Counted from the stretch's first letter, positions 19,884 to 29,902 are shown. The stretch: DNA of 64,000 bases from Thalassospira lohafexi (GCF_002844275.1 NZ_NXGX01000002.1:434001-498000), one strand, 5' to 3'. The notes: a model not told the origin generated them from the sequence alone. Translations and numbers: made by a program.

Positions 19884-22064
19884 TCAGTGTGCAATCCTGC
19901 CACCAATCACAATCCATGGCCAGCCGCCGGTTTCGGTTCGAACCGATCTCACCGGGTTTTCATGATTGGCCGGATCAATGGTCACCCCGCCTTGCCACCA
20001 CAACACATCATCATCGACCAGAATGTCAGCCCCTGCTGCGCGGCATTGCGTTTGGGGCAGATCACTTTTGAGATCAACTACGATATCGGCATTGCGACAG
20101 GCATAGAACGGGTTGGCGAATGTGTTGGCGATCACGATGGTCTTTTGCCCATCACCGCCCAATACGCCACCCCCCATTACATCACTGCCCATCACAACAC
20201 GGCACGGATCATTGGCACATGTTTGCAAATGCCGGTCTTCGTTTTCAGGACGCAACCCAAACCGCGCCATCCATAGGGATTTTTGAAATGAAGACAGTTT
20301 TTCAGGTATGTGGAGAACCTTCTGGTCGCGATCAAAAACCGCCCAGCTTTCCCTGTCCCCGGAAATCAGAATATCAGGGGAATGATGGCGCGATTGAATG
20401 ATTATCCCCGCGATCAGTATCGGGATCACAGGTAACACCAACCAGCGATCCCGCCAGATCACGCACCATGTTAGCGCTAACATCGCGCAAGATACCGCCA
20501 CGGCATCAAGGCTCGCAACGTACCATAATCCCCATTCGACACTCCCCAACCCGGATGCGGTATCAAGCAAGACGGTCAAACCGGGCTGCATCAACCACAG
20601 TACGGGGTATTCAAAGCCAAAGGGCATCAGGGCAAGTGCGGCAACAATCAATGGCATGATCCAAAACGCCATTACCGGTATGGCAATCAGGTTTGCCACC
20701 ACGCCCAAGGCGGATACCCGGCCAAAGTGATAGCCAATGATCGGGGCCGTCACAGCGGTAACAATGATGCCCGTGATGACAAGCCCGACCAGATAGACCA
20801 TCACGCGTTCAAACAATGGTCGGGCTCCCTGCCCGTCAAGCCAACGCCGTCCCGGTCCATCGTAAAAGGCAACAAGCGCGCCGACTGCGGCAAATGAAAG
20901 CTGAAAACTTGCGCCTAACACCACATCAGGTCGCAAGAGCAAAACAATCACCGCAGCCACCCCGACGAGACGCAGCGAAATGGCGCGTCGATCCAGTAGC
21001 AAGGCAACCCAAACCACAAGCAGCATGACATATGCCCGTTGGGTCGGAACGGTCGCGCCGGATAATCCGAGATAGACCAGCCCGGCCACCATCGCACCAA
21101 CGGCGGCCCATTTTTTAATCGGATAACGCAAGGCAATCGTCGGGACTGCTGCCAAGCCCAAGCGGATCAGGAAAAATACCGTTCCACACAGAAGCCCCAT
21201 ATGCAGGCCTGATATTGCCAAAAGATGGGCCAGTCCGGATTTTCGCAAATCTTCGGCAATATCGGGCCGGACATCACCCCGTTCACCAATGATCAGGGCC
21301 TTGGCGATTCCGGCTTCCGGGGGGCGCATACCATCGTCAATCCTGCGCGATACGTTTTGTCGCAGAACCTCGAAATAACTTAATAATGAACTGATTTCAT
21401 TAGATTTATCACTTTGGGATCGAGACACTTCGAATTGACGACCAAAGGCAAAACCGGTTGCGCCAATATCACTAAAGTAAAGGTTGCGGGCAAAATCGGG
21501 ATCACCGGGCACGGACGGCGGGCGCAATGGAAACAGGCGGGCCTTGGCCGATATCTGATCGCCAATCGCAAGATCGCTATCGCCCAGAAAACTGATCCGC
21601 ACTTTCCAATCAAAACCGTCCTGATCCAAACCATCAATATGCGTCGGATCGATGGTTGCGCGCAATCGGCTTCCACGCGGTTCAAGGCCAGAAACCACGC
21701 CGGTCACTGTGGTTGAATACAACGTCCGCGTCAGAAGATTCGTTGGTCCGGCCTGGGTATGAAGAGCAGCGATCAAAAGTCCGGCGACAAGACACGCCAG
21801 AGATTGCAGGACAAACGCCACCATGGCCCGGCGACGGGACCGCCAAAATCCGCACAGCAAAAGAATCAAAGCCAAGGCGGCCTGATGCGGCCAGATACGC
21901 GCAGGAAGACAAAAATACAGCGCACATCCCAACCCAAAGAAGAGAACCGATGACAGGAACCATTTATTTCTTTGGCGTGCAACAGCGGATGCAATCTGTG
22001 AAGGTACCTCCACAAGATATTGTTTTTTCAATATTCCACTGAACTGTCTTCGACGAATGTCCAA
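19884..22064 (-). CDS. comEC: ComEC/Rec2 DNA-uptake channel protein
   Basis: Inner-membrane channel for single-stranded DNA entry during natural transformation. The reading frame is 726 residues and rich in membrane segments. After an N-terminal pair of segments comes a DUF4131/OB-like part (about 110-200), then the competence core beginning SGLAHLLAISGLHMGLLCGT, the family signature. The C-terminal part of about 170 residues has no HxHxDH metallo-beta-lactamase motif, so the nuclease domain of the longer ComEC form seems absent, as in other alphaproteobacteria. The start is uncertain: no ATG is available, the longest frame begins with TTG at 22064, and a GTG at 22013 is an alternative. It is divergent from gltX. 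Transformability is not implied by this gene alone. Confidence 0.9.
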   Translation of the reverse strand: MDIRRRQFSGILKKQYLVEVPSQIASAVARQRNKWFLSSVLFFGLGCALYFCLPARIWPHQAALALILLLCGFWRSRRRAMVAFVLQSLACLVAGLLIAALHTQAGPTNLLTRTLYSTTVTGVVSGLEPRGSRLRATIDPTHIDGLDQDGFDWKVRISFLGDSDLAIGDQISAKARLFPLRPPSVPGDPDFARNLYFSDIGATGFAFGRQFEVSRSQSDKSNEISSLLSYFEVLRQNVSRRIDDGMRPPEAGIAKALIIGERGDVRPDIAEDLRKSGLAHLLAISGLHMGLLCGTVFFLIRLGLAAVPTIALRYPIKKWAAVGAMVAGLVYLGLSGATVPTQRAYVMLLVVWVALLLDRRAISLRLVGVAAVIVLLLRPDVVLGASFQLSFAAVGALVAFYDGPGRRWLDGQGARPLFERVMVYLVGLVITGIIVTAVTAPIIGYHFGRVSALGVVANLIAIPVMAFWIMPLIVAALALMPFGFEYPVLWLMQPGLTVLLDTASGLGSVEWGLWYVASLDAVAVSCAMLALTWCVIWRDRWLVLPVIPILIAGIIIQSRHHSPDILISGDRESWAVFDRDQKVLHIPEKLSSFQKSLWMARFGLRPENEDRHLQTCANDPCRVVMGSDVMGGGVLGGDGQKTIVIANTFANPFYACRNADIVVDLKSDLPQTQCRAAGADILVDDDVLWWQGGVTIDPANHENPVRSVRTETGGWPWIVIGGRIAH

Positions 22065-22190
22065 TAGCCTACCCGACGGTTAGTTTCTATCTAACATCGG
22101 CTGTGGTGCAACAGCGTGTCATTTGTGCTATAGCCTGCACGCCAAAAGTCCTTGCGACAAGCGACAACATCCAAATAACGGATATATTGA

Positions 22191-23597
22191 ATGACGGTTG
22201 TTACCCGTTTTGCCCCGTCCCCGACCGGGTTCTTACACATCGGCGGCGCACGTACCGCCCTTTATAACTGGCTTTATGCCAAACATACTGGCGGCAAGTT
22301 CTTGCTGCGTATCGAAGACACTGACCGCGAACGTTCAACCCCTGAAGCTGTCGACGCTATTTTTGACGGGTTGAACTGGCTGGGCCTGACCGCCGACGAA
22401 GAGCCGACTTTCCAGTTTGCCCGTCGCGACCGCCATGCCGAGGTTGCCCAATCCCTTCTGGATGCAGGCAAGGCATATTATTGCTATTGCTCGCCCGAAG
22501 AACTGACCACCATGCGCGAAAAAGCACGCGCAGAGGGCCGTCCGATGAAGTACGACGGCACGTGGCGTGACCGCGATGCGTCTGACGCCCCCGAGGGCAT
22601 CAAACCTGTCGTGCGGCTGAAATCGCCACAAGAAGGCGATGCGGTGATCAATGATCAGGTGCAGGGCGAAGTCCGGGTCGGCAATGAGCAGCTTGACGAT
22701 TACGTCATTCTGCGCGGCGATGGCACGCCGACCTATATGCTTTCGGTTGTTGTCGATGACCATGACATGGGTGTCACCAATGTCATTCGCGGCGATGATC
22801 ATCTGACCAACGCATTCCGTCAGAAAGCTTTGTATGACGCACTGGGTTGGGATGTTCCAACATTTGCCCATATTCCGCTTATTCATGGCCCGGACGGTGC
22901 AAAACTTTCCAAACGCCATGGCGCGTTAGGTGTTGATTCCTATCGCGATGAAATGGGTTTCCTGCCCGAAGCGGTTAACAACTATCTGCTGCGCCTTGGC
23001 TGGGGCCACGGTGATGATGAAGTCATCTCCCAGGAGCAGGCAATTGAGTGGTTTGACATCACCGATGTCGGTAAGGGTGCGGCGCGATTTGACTTCGCGA
23101 AGCTGACAAACCTTAACGGCATCTACATGCGCCAGGCAGATGACAAGAGGCTAGTAGACGAGATTTCCCAACGGGTTGCGGCCCTGATTGGAAGCGATGC
23201 AATTGATGCAGCGCAAAAAGAAATCTTGATCAATGGCATGTCAGGCCTTAAAGAAAGGGCTAAGACACTCATCGAGCTCGCCTGCTCTTCGGCCTTCTAC
23301 GTTACGGATGGCGTTACGTCATTTAACGAGAAAGCTCAGTCCCTCATTGATAGCGCACCCGAAGGTCTGTTTGCTGAACTGGCCAACAGTCTCGAAGCGC
23401 TTGATAGCTGGACCGAAGAGAACGTTGACGCAAGTGTCCGCGAAACTGCCGAAAAACTCGATCTTAAACTCGGTAAAGTCGCGCAACCCTTGCGGGCGGT
23501 GCTCACAGGTTCCAATTCTTCACCAGGCATCTTCGACGTAATGATCGTGCTTGGCAAAGAGCAAACGCTGAAACGCATCCGACATTTCGATGCATAA
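22191..23597 (+). CDS. gltX: Glutamyl-tRNA synthetase
   Basis: Charges tRNA-Glu, and in organisms with GatCAB may also mischarge tRNA-Gln for later amidation. It is 468 residues, a class I enzyme. It has the HIGH-like motif [19 protein letters not shown] near residues 16-34, the KMSKS-like motif [11 protein letters not shown] near residue 240, and a helical anticodon-binding C-terminus. The first two thirds are strongly conserved; the last third uses rarer codons (for example AGG CTA GTA around 23148-23156), which may mean it evolves faster or was recombined. Alphaproteobacteria often carry a second gltX elsewhere, so the specificity of this copy is undetermined. It lies 111 bases before gltA. 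Confidence 0.96.
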   Translation: MTVVTRFAPSPTGFLHIGGARTALYNWLYAKHTGGKFLLRIEDTDRERSTPEAVDAIFDGLNWLGLTADEEPTFQFARRDRHAEVAQSLLDAGKAYYCYCSPEELTTMREKARAEGRPMKYDGTWRDRDASDAPEGIKPVVRLKSPQEGDAVINDQVQGEVRVGNEQLDDYVILRGDGTPTYMLSVVVDDHDMGVTNVIRGDDHLTNAFRQKALYDALGWDVPTFAHIPLIHGPDGAKLSKRHGALGVDSYRDEMGFLPEAVNNYLLRLGWGHGDDEVISQEQAIEWFDITDVGKGAARFDFAKLTNLNGIYMRQADDKRLVDEISQRVAALIGSDAIDAAQKEILINGMSGLKERAKTLIELACSSAFYVTDGVTSFNEKAQSLIDSAPEGLFAELANSLEALDSWTEENVDASVRETAEKLDLKLGKVAQPLRAVLTGSNSSPGIFDVMIVLGKEQTLKRIRHFDA

Positions 23598-23630
23598 CAA
23601 CAGCGAATAACGAAAAAGTTAATAGTCTGT

Positions 23631-23661
23631 TTGCGCTTGGTGCGCCGCAGCATTATGCTGC
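23631..23661 (+). promoter_or_regulatory. Candidate gltA promoter with palindrome over the -10
   Basis: TTGCGC at 23631-23636, a 17-base spacer, TATGCT at 23654-23659. A perfect palindrome (GCAGCAT, T, ATGCTGC; 23647-23661) covers the -10, and a looser repeat TTGAA-N10-TTCAA follows at 23669-23688. Together these suggest a regulated promoter; the regulator is unknown. Confidence 0.45.
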
Positions 23662-23708
23662 ATTCAACTTGAAACCGTGTTCGTTCAAACAGGGAAGGAA
23701 AAATAGTC

Positions 23709-25016
23709 ATGGCTGATAATTCCAAGACTTCCCACACCGTAACCTTGACCGACAACGCCACAGGCAAGTCGATCGAGATGCCGGTGCTTAAGGGTAGCGT
23801 AGGACCGGATGTTATCGACATTCGTAAACTCTATGCTGAAACTGGATTTTTCACATACGATCCTGGCTTTACGTCGACCGGCTCCTGCCAGTCCGAGCTG
23901 ACCTATATTGATGGCGATGTGGGTATCCTGCGCCATCGTGGGTATGCGATTGACGATCTTGCAGAAGATTCAGACTTCCTGGAAGTTTGCCACCTGCTGA
24001 TTTATGGCGAGTTGCCAAACGCCACCGAAAAGAAACAGTTCGAAACCGACATCACCCTGCACACCATGGTGCATGAACAGATGCGCAATTTCTATAACGG
24101 CTTCCGCCGCGATGCGCATCCGATGGCCATTATGGTTGGTGTTATTGGCGCGATGTCTGCTTTCTATCATGACAGCACCGACATCAATGACCCGCAGCAG
24201 CGTCTGATTTCGGCATATCGCCTGATTGCGAAAATGCCGACCATCGCAGCGATGGCGTATAAATATTCGATCGGTCAGCCGTTCCGTTATCCGAACAACA
24301 AACTCGGTTATGCGGAAAACTTCCTGCAGATGATGTTTGGCAACCCGTGCGAAGAGTATGTTGTTAATCCTGTTCTGGCCAAAGCAATGGATCGTATCCT
24401 GATCCTCCATGCCGACCATGAGCAGAATGCATCGACCTCGACCGTACGTCTTGCCGGTTCTTCGGGTGCAAATCCGTTTGCATGTATTGCTGCTGGTATC
24501 GCGTCCCTTTGGGGGCCGGCACATGGTGGTGCTAACGAAGCCGTTCTTAAAATGCTTAACGAAATCGGCGATGTGAAAAACATCCCGGAATATGTTGCAA
24601 AAGCAAAAGACAAGAACGATCCGTTCCGCCTGATGGGCTTTGGTCACCGCGTTTACAAAAACTACGATCCGCGCGCCAAAGTCATGCAGGAAACCTGCCA
24701 CGAAGTTCTCAAAGAACTCAACGTCAGCGATCCGTTGCTTGACGTTGCGCAGGAACTTGAACGCATTGCACGTGAAGACGAGTACTTCATCGAGAAGAAA
24801 CTCTATCCGAACGTCGATTTCTATTCGGGCATCATCTTCAAGGCGATGGGCATTCCGGTCAGCATGTTTACCGTGCTGTTCGCGGTTGCACGTACCGTCG
24901 GCTGGATCGCCCAGTGGAAAGAAATGATCGAAGATCCTTCACAGAAAATCGGTCGTCCGCGTCAGCTGTTTACCGGCGTCGCAGAACGTCCGTTTGTTCC
25001 GGTCGACAAGCGTTAA
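23709..25016 (+). CDS. gltA: Citrate synthase
   Basis: Condenses acetyl-CoA and oxaloacetate into citrate, entry to the TCA cycle, thus receiving the product of pdhABC. It is 435 residues, the long hexameric, NADH-sensitive type of Gram-negative bacteria. Motifs are [40 protein letters not shown] with a catalytic histidine, [30 protein letters not shown] with the second histidine, and [16 protein letters not shown] with the catalytic aspartate. The ATG has a strong AGGGAAGGA Shine-Dalgarno. A strong terminator follows. Confidence 0.98.
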   Translation: MADNSKTSHTVTLTDNATGKSIEMPVLKGSVGPDVIDIRKLYAETGFFTYDPGFTSTGSCQSELTYIDGDVGILRHRGYAIDDLAEDSDFLEVCHLLIYGELPNATEKKQFETDITLHTMVHEQMRNFYNGFRRDAHPMAIMVGVIGAMSAFYHDSTDINDPQQRLISAYRLIAKMPTIAAMAYKYSIGQPFRYPNNKLGYAENFLQMMFGNPCEEYVVNPVLAKAMDRILILHADHEQNASTSTVRLAGSSGANPFACIAAGIASLWGPAHGGANEAVLKMLNEIGDVKNIPEYVAKAKDKNDPFRLMGFGHRVYKNYDPRAKVMQETCHEVLKELNVSDPLLDVAQELERIAREDEYFIEKKLYPNVDFYSGIIFKAMGIPVSMFTVLFAVARTVGWIAQWKEMIEDPSQKIGRPRQLFTGVAERPFVPVDKR

Positions 25017-25048
25017 TTCGCGGCGACCACAGACGCGATCTGAACAAA

Positions 25049-25080
25049 AAGAAAGGCCCGGATTTTTCCGGGCCTTTCTT
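25049..25080. terminator. Bidirectional terminator between gltA and gloA
   Basis: AAGAAAGGCCCGGA pairs perfectly with TCCGGGCCTTTCTT (14 bases) around a TTTT loop. It sits 32 bases after the gltA stop and serves the convergent gloA as well. Confidence 0.92.
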
Positions 25081-25107
25081 GCATCTAAGGTATGAAGCGA
25101 CGGTGCT

Positions 25108-25548
25108 TTACCAGCTTCCGGTGTTTTCCATGCTGGCCCATGGTTCAGCTGATTTGAGGTTTTCACCCTTTTGCAGGAACTCGATGGAAATGCCATCAGG
25201 GGAACGCACAAATGCCATCCGGCCATCGCGGGGCGGACGGTTAATGGTCACACCGGCATCCATCAGTTTCTGGCAGAGCGCGTAGACGTCATCAACTTCA
25301 TAGGCCAGATGGCCAAAGTTGCGACCGCCTGAATAGCTTTCCGGGTCCCAGTTGTAGGTCAGTTCAAGTTCCGGTGCCTTGGTTACCTTGGCACTGTCAA
25401 CGTCGGCAGGCGGTGCCAGATAAATCAGGGTAAAACGCCCCTGCTCGCTTTCGATGCGGCGGGTTTCGCTCATGCCGAGCAGGTCACAATAAAATTTCAG
25501 CGAATCATCGATGTTTTCGACACGCACCATCGTGTGCAAATAACGCAT
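25108..25548 (-). CDS. gloA: Glyoxalase I (lactoylglutathione lyase)
   Basis: Converts the methylglyoxal-glutathione hemithioacetal to S-lactoylglutathione. It is 146 residues, a two-module VOC-fold protein. It has MRYLHTMVRVENIDDSLKFY with the first metal histidine, a DLLGMSETRR segment, LELTYNWDPESYSGG with a glutamate ligand, NFGHLAYEVDDV with the second histidine, and SPDGISIEFLQKG with the final glutamate. All four expected metal ligands are visible. It sits upstream of lpxB on the opposite side from gltA; no functional link to lpx is implied. Confidence 0.94.
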   Translation of the reverse strand: MRYLHTMVRVENIDDSLKFYCDLLGMSETRRIESEQGRFTLIYLAPPADVDSAKVTKAPELELTYNWDPESYSGGRNFGHLAYEVDDVYALCQKLMDAGVTINRPPRDGRMAFVRSPDGISIEFLQKGENLKSAEPWASMENTGSW

Positions 25549-25590
25549 AACAATGTCTCCGTCATGAAGTGATCAATGACGTGAAACTAT

Positions 25591-25610
25591 GCGTTATCAG
25601 GCAATAACGC
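25591..25610. repeat. Hairpin between lpxB and gloA
   Basis: GCGTTAT and ATAACGC are separated by CAGGCA. It lies 33 bases after the lpxB stop with no T-run, and may mark the 3' end of the long lpx/bam operon or the gloA leader. Confidence 0.4.
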
Positions 25611-25623
25611 CACCCTGCGTCGA

Positions 25624-26790
25624 TTATTTTTTGGCGATGATTTTCAAAATCTGCTCGGCGGCCTTTTCACTTGGCGCACGCCCGCCAAACCCCAACAGGT
25701 GGCAGGCTTCGTCAAAGCCGTCCTTCTGCTCCTGGCGGATCGGACTATCTCCGAGCAAGCCATCAAGTACGGGCGTAATATTGCCCGGCTGACACTTATC
25801 TTGCAGGAATTCGGGGATCAGCTTACGCCCCAGCACCAAATTGACGATGGTTACCGTATCAATCTTGATCAGGCGTTTGGCAATCCAGCCGGTTATTGCG
25901 TTCAGCTGATAGGCAATAACATGGGGCACACCGGAAATGGCAAGCTCCAACGATACTGTGCCCGATGCGGCCAAGGCACAGTATGAAGCGGCAAACGCAT
26001 CGTGACGTTCCTGATCGGTTGAAACAACGATTGGCGACAATGGCCAATCTTTCATTTCCGCGGTGACCGTATCGGCGACCTTGGCTACGGTTGGCACGAC
26101 GATGCGTGTATCAGGATATTTGGCCGCAATGTCCATGATCACGGTCTTAAACACAGGCAACAGACGTTTGACTTCTGAATTGCGGCTGCCGGGTAAAACA
26201 GCGAGCAGCTTTGTGGTATCGCTGAGGCCATGCTTGGCCCGAAAACGATCTGCATCCCCATCGTGACGCTCTTCGACGGCTGAGTGGCCAATAAAGGTGG
26301 TTGGCAGGCCTTCTTTTTCGAAATAGGGCGGTTCAAACGGTAGAAGTGCCAAAAGATGATCAAGGAAACCGGCAATTTTGCGCGCCCGCCCTTCGCGCCA
26401 TGCCCAGACAGAGGGTGCGACATAATGGACAAGCGGTATGCCCTTGCCCTTTAACTTCTTACCAACACGAAAACTGAAATCGGGGGCATCGATTGTCACC
26501 ACGACATCGGGTTGTTCGGTTTGGGCAAATTTTGCGGTCTGTGCAATACGTTTGAGAAGATGCGGGATGTGCGGCACGACTTCTGTCAGGCCCATGACCG
26601 ACATTTCATTCATCGGAAACAGGCTGCTTAGGCCTTCGCGTTCCATGCGCGGGCCACCAACGCCGATAAAGCGCGCATCGGGTGCCTGTGCCTTGATGGC
26701 AGCCATCAAACGCCCACCCAACTGATCGCCAGATGCTTCACCGGCAACAAGCATGATCTTAGGGCCGTTAGAAACGGTCTGATTGGTCAT
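25624..26790 (-). CDS. lpxB: Lipid-A-disaccharide synthase
   Basis: Joins UDP-2,3-diacylglucosamine and lipid X into the beta-1,6 disaccharide of lipid A at the inner face of the cytoplasmic membrane. It is 388 residues, normal for this GT19 glycosyltransferase. Motifs are MLVAGEASGDQLGGRLM, FIGVGGPRMEREG, MSVMGLTEVVPH, IDAPDFSFRVGK, HYVAPSVWAWREGRARKI, FIGHSAVE, LPGSRNSEVKRLLP and ALAASGTVSLELAISGVPHV. It overlaps the lpxI stop by 4 bases (ATGA), indicating translational coupling. It is the last gene of the outer-membrane cluster. Confidence 0.97.
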   Translation of the reverse strand: MTNQTVSNGPKIMLVAGEASGDQLGGRLMAAIKAQAPDARFIGVGGPRMEREGLSSLFPMNEMSVMGLTEVVPHIPHLLKRIAQTAKFAQTEQPDVVVTIDAPDFSFRVGKKLKGKGIPLVHYVAPSVWAWREGRARKIAGFLDHLLALLPFEPPYFEKEGLPTTFIGHSAVEERHDGDADRFRAKHGLSDTTKLLAVLPGSRNSEVKRLLPVFKTVIMDIAAKYPDTRIVVPTVAKVADTVTAEMKDWPLSPIVVSTDQERHDAFAASYCALAASGTVSLELAISGVPHVIAYQLNAITGWIAKRLIKIDTVTIVNLVLGRKLIPEFLQDKCQPGNITPVLDGLLGDSPIRQEQKDGFDEACHLLGFGGRAPSEKAAEQILKIIAKK

Positions 26791-27635
26791 TGATCATCAT
26801 CCGCGCGCAGACCAACAATAAACATCCCCAGCGCATCAGCACGGGCCAAAACCGCCTCACGGTCAATGATCATGGTCCCACCGGCAAGAAGTGCGATGCC
26901 ACGCAGGCCTGCCTTATGAGATTCTTCAATGGTTTTCAGTCCAATGGCCGGCAGATCAAGGCGTTTGTCCTGTTGCGGCTTAGCCGATTTCACCAGAACA
27001 CCACCGACGCCTTCGCGTTTATAGAGAGCAGAACGGCGGAGCATTTCATCGGTGCCCTCAATCGCCTCAAGGGCGAGAACAAGTCCTTGTTGAACCACAC
27101 AGCCCTGCCCGACATCGGCCTGACCAAGGATCCGGGCCACTGAAAGACCGTGTTTGGCGTCGCTCATCGCCTGTTCATCTGGTTGAACTTTGCCAAGAAC
27201 GCCTTCTTCGACCGCTAAATCGGTCAGGATTTCATGCGCCCCGATCAGCCGGAAACCTTCGCGTTCCAGTTCCTGACCAACAAGACGCAAGAGCCCATCA
27301 TCGCCCAGCGCCTTCATGCCAACTTTCATCAGAATTTTGGTGGCGCGCCAATCAGGCCTCATGGCGGAAAAGCTTGGTCGTGCGACCTTGCCTGCCAACA
27401 CAATATCAACGCAGTCCTCTGCGCGCATGGCATCAAGGATTTTAGCTGCGGCACCAAGGCGCAAGGTGGTTTGCGGGTAGCTTTCAAGCGTCGGGTCATT
27501 GGCATGACCATCAAGCATCACAACGAAAACAGCCCGCCCGGCAGCCTTGGCAGCAGCAGCCAAACGGGCCGGAAGCGCGCCGCCCCCCGCAATGATGCCC
27601 AATTTCGGCGGCGAATTATCCTGAGGAGCTGTCAT
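26787..27635 (-). CDS. lpxI: UDP-2,3-diacylglucosamine diphosphatase LpxI
   Basis: Hydrolyses UDP-2,3-diacylglucosamine to lipid X, the step done by LpxH in enterobacteria. It is 282 residues of the LpxI (formerly DUF1009) family first characterised in Caulobacter. Visible blocks are LGIIAGGGALPARLA, FVVMLDGHAND, LRLGAAAKILDAMRAEDC, VLAGKVARPSFSAMRPD, LGDDGLLRLV, GCVVQQGLVLALEAIEGTDEML, and LDLPAIGLKTIEES followed by LAGGTMIIDREAV. The gene overlaps lpxA by 20 bases and lpxB by 4. Finding it here supports LpxI rather than LpxH as the pyrophosphatase of this organism. Confidence 0.95.
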   Translation of the reverse strand: MTAPQDNSPPKLGIIAGGGALPARLAAAAKAAGRAVFVVMLDGHANDPTLESYPQTTLRLGAAAKILDAMRAEDCVDIVLAGKVARPSFSAMRPDWRATKILMKVGMKALGDDGLLRLVGQELEREGFRLIGAHEILTDLAVEEGVLGKVQPDEQAMSDAKHGLSVARILGQADVGQGCVVQQGLVLALEAIEGTDEMLRRSALYKREGVGGVLVKSAKPQQDKRLDLPAIGLKTIEESHKAGLRGIALLAGGTMIIDREAVLARADALGMFIVGLRADDDQ

Positions 27636-28419
27636 ATTTTGGTGTGCATACGGAACGCATGCTTTCTGCTTTCAGGAAGTCGATGATTTCCATCACCGGA
27701 CCGAGGCCTTCGAAATCCTTGGAGACTTCTTCGACACGTTCGGCAAGCGTCCCTTCCTGTGCGAACAGCAAGCGATAAGCTTTGCGCAGGGAATGGATCG
27801 TTTCACGATCAAACCCGCGCCGTTTCAGACCAATGATGTTCAACCCGGAAAGATAGGCCCGGTTGCCAATCACCGATCCATACGGGATCACGTCGCTGTC
27901 AACACCGGTCATGCCGCCGATCATGGCGTGTTTGCCGATGCGGACAAACTGGTGAACGGCCGACAGACCGCCAACAATGGCGAAATCCTCGACCAGGACA
28001 TGGCCCGCCAAGGTTCCGTTATTTACCAGAATGCAATGGTTCCCGACATGACAATCGTGACCGACATGGGCCCCGGTCATCAAAAGGCAATCATCGCCGA
28101 TTGTGGTTTCCATCCCGCCGCCTTCGGTGCCGGGATTAAGGGTGGCACCCTCGCGGATTTTGGTACGGTTGCCAACAATCAGGCGGCTTTGTTCGCCCTT
28201 GAATTTAAGGTCCTGCGGGGCATGGCCGACAGAGGCAAACGGATAGACTTCACATTCGTCGCCAAGGGTTGTCACGCCCGCCATTGCCACATGGCTGTGC
28301 AGTTTTACCCGGTCCCCCAAGACAACCTTCGGGCCGACCACGCAATAGGGCCCGATTTCGACATCCTGACCAATCTGCGCGCCATCTTCGACGACGGCGG
28401 TTGGATGCACTTTTGACAT
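27616..28419 (-). CDS. lpxA: UDP-N-acetylglucosamine acyltransferase
   Basis: First lipid A step: transfers a 3-hydroxyacyl chain from ACP to UDP-GlcNAc. It is 267 residues with a left-handed beta helix of hexapeptide repeats over the first 190 residues (VHPTAVVEDGAQIGQDVEIGP onward). The catalytic histidine lies in LLMTGAHVGHDCHVGNHCIL near residue 125. The C-terminal helical part has NIIGLKRRGFDRETIHSLRKAYRLLF. It follows fabZ by 2 bases and overlaps lpxI by 20. Confidence 0.97.
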   Translation of the reverse strand: MSKVHPTAVVEDGAQIGQDVEIGPYCVVGPKVVLGDRVKLHSHVAMAGVTTLGDECEVYPFASVGHAPQDLKFKGEQSRLIVGNRTKIREGATLNPGTEGGGMETTIGDDCLLMTGAHVGHDCHVGNHCILVNNGTLAGHVLVEDFAIVGGLSAVHQFVRIGKHAMIGGMTGVDSDVIPYGSVIGNRAYLSGLNIIGLKRRGFDRETIHSLRKAYRLLFAQEGTLAERVEEVSKDFEGLGPVMEIIDFLKAESMRSVCTPKYDSSSG

Positions 28420-28421
28420 TA

Positions 28422-28871
28422 TCAGTTATCCCGGATCATCGCGGCGATTGTGGCCTCGGCAACGACTTGCCCATCCACTTTGACTTGGCTTTCGAATTTC
28501 CAGACCGGACCACGGCTTTGTTTTTTGACCACTTGAATGTGCATGACGTCCCCCGGCGTTACCGGTTTGCGGAAACGCGCACTGTCGATGCTCATGAAAT
28601 AGACGAGTTTGCCTTCGGCACCCTCACCAAGGGTCTGAACAACAAGAATGGCCGCCGTTTGCGCCATACTTTCGATAATCAGAACGCCCGGCATGATTGG
28701 TTGCTGCGGGAAATGACCGGTGAACTGCGGCTCGTTCATCGTGACGTTTTTGATGCCGGTCGCCGACTCACCCGGGGCAATATCGATTACTTTATCGATC
28801 AGCAAGAACGGGTAACGATGCGGAATCATTTCCATAATGCGCTGAATATCAACACTTAACAGTTCGGTCAT
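28422..28871 (-). CDS. fabZ: 3-hydroxyacyl-ACP dehydratase FabZ
   Basis: Hot-dog-fold dehydratase of fatty acid elongation; it competes with LpxA/LpxD for 3-hydroxyacyl-ACP, which explains its place in the lpx cluster. It is 149 residues. Motifs are [40 protein letters not shown] with the catalytic histidine and glutamate, and [21 protein letters not shown]. It lies 2 bases before lpxA and 11 bases after lpxD. Confidence 0.97.
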   Translation of the reverse strand: MTELLSVDIQRIMEMIPHRYPFLLIDKVIDIAPGESATGIKNVTMNEPQFTGHFPQQPIMPGVLIIESMAQTAAILVVQTLGEGAEGKLVYFMSIDSARFRKPVTPGDVMHIQVVKKQSRGPVWKFESQVKVDGQVVAEATIAAMIRDN

Positions 28872-28882
28872 GCGTATCGTCC

Positions 28883-29902
28883 TTATTTCTTTTTTCGTAT
28901 CAGACGCGACAAGGCCACCGTCTGCTTATGATAGTCCATGACCGGGACAGCGGGGCTTCCGCCCACGGTCTCACCCGGTCCGATATTTTTCATGACACCT
29001 GATTGCGCGGCAACTTTGGCGCCATCGCCGATTTCAAGGTGCCCGGTTATGCCAGCCTGACCGGCAAGAACAACAAAATTGCCAAGCTTGGTCGAACCGG
29101 AAATCCCGACCTGGGACACAATAACACAGCCCATGCCAAGTTCGACGTTATGGCCGATTTGCACCAGATTGTCGATACGGCACCCGTTCCCGATCACGGT
29201 ATCTGGCCCTGCCCCGCGGTCAATCGTTGCGTTTGATCCAACCTCGACATCGTTGCCGATGACAACGCGGCCAAGTTGGGGAACCTTTGCATGGCCTTGC
29301 GGGCCCATGGCAAAGCCAAAACCATCCTGACCGATACGTGCGCCGGGATAAATCAGGCACAGATTGCCAATCAGGCTGTGGCTGATGGTGGCACCGGCAC
29401 CGACTTTGCAGCCCGAACCAATAATAACACCGTCGCCAATCACCGCATTGGACGCAATGATTGTGCCGTCACCGATTTCACAGTTGGCACCAATCACCGC
29501 ACAGGCATCAATTTGAACCCCGGCGCCAAGCTTGGCCGATGGATCAATCACCGCGCGATCCGAAATGACGCCATTACCGGTTTCAAATGGATAGTACGCG
29601 GTCGCGGCCTTAGCATAGGCGCGGTACGGGTCATCGGTGGTAAACAGCACCATGTTTTGGGGGGCGCGATCTGCAAATTCGGGACGCACGAAACACGCAC
29701 CGGCATGACTTCCGACAAACGCATCAATGTATTTGCGATTGTCAAAGAAGCTCAGGATTGTGCTGTCGGCGATTTGCAGCGGTGCGACATCATCAAAACG
29801 GCGTTCCGCGTCCGGTGCATTTACCGGGGTCGCACCAGTCAGCTCAGCGATATCCTTAACGCTGAACGGTCCTTTGCGATGAAAGAAACGCGGATCAGCC
29901 AT
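28883..29902 (-). CDS. lpxD: UDP-3-O-acylglucosamine N-acyltransferase
   Basis: Third lipid A step: adds the N-linked 3-hydroxyacyl chain to deacetylated UDP-3-O-acylglucosamine. It is 339 residues. The N-terminal uridine-binding domain covers about 1-100 ([36 protein letters not shown]), then a hexapeptide beta helix from about 110, with the catalytic histidine in [13 protein letters not shown] near residue 245. A C-terminal helix ends [21 protein letters not shown]. Its ATG shares one base with the ompH stop (TAATG), so the two are coupled. lpxC, the step between lpxA and lpxD, is not in the window. Confidence 0.97.
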   Translation of the reverse strand: MADPRFFHRKGPFSVKDIAELTGATPVNAPDAERRFDDVAPLQIADSTILSFFDNRKYIDAFVGSHAGACFVRPEFADRAPQNMVLFTTDDPYRAYAKAATAYYPFETGNGVISDRAVIDPSAKLGAGVQIDACAVIGANCEIGDGTIIASNAVIGDGVIIGSGCKVGAGATISHSLIGNLCLIYPGARIGQDGFGFAMGPQGHAKVPQLGRVVIGNDVEVGSNATIDRGAGPDTVIGNGCRIDNLVQIGHNVELGMGCVIVSQVGISGSTKLGNFVVLAGQAGITGHLEIGDGAKVAAQSGVMKNIGPGETVGGSPAVPVMDYHKQTVALSRLIRKKK

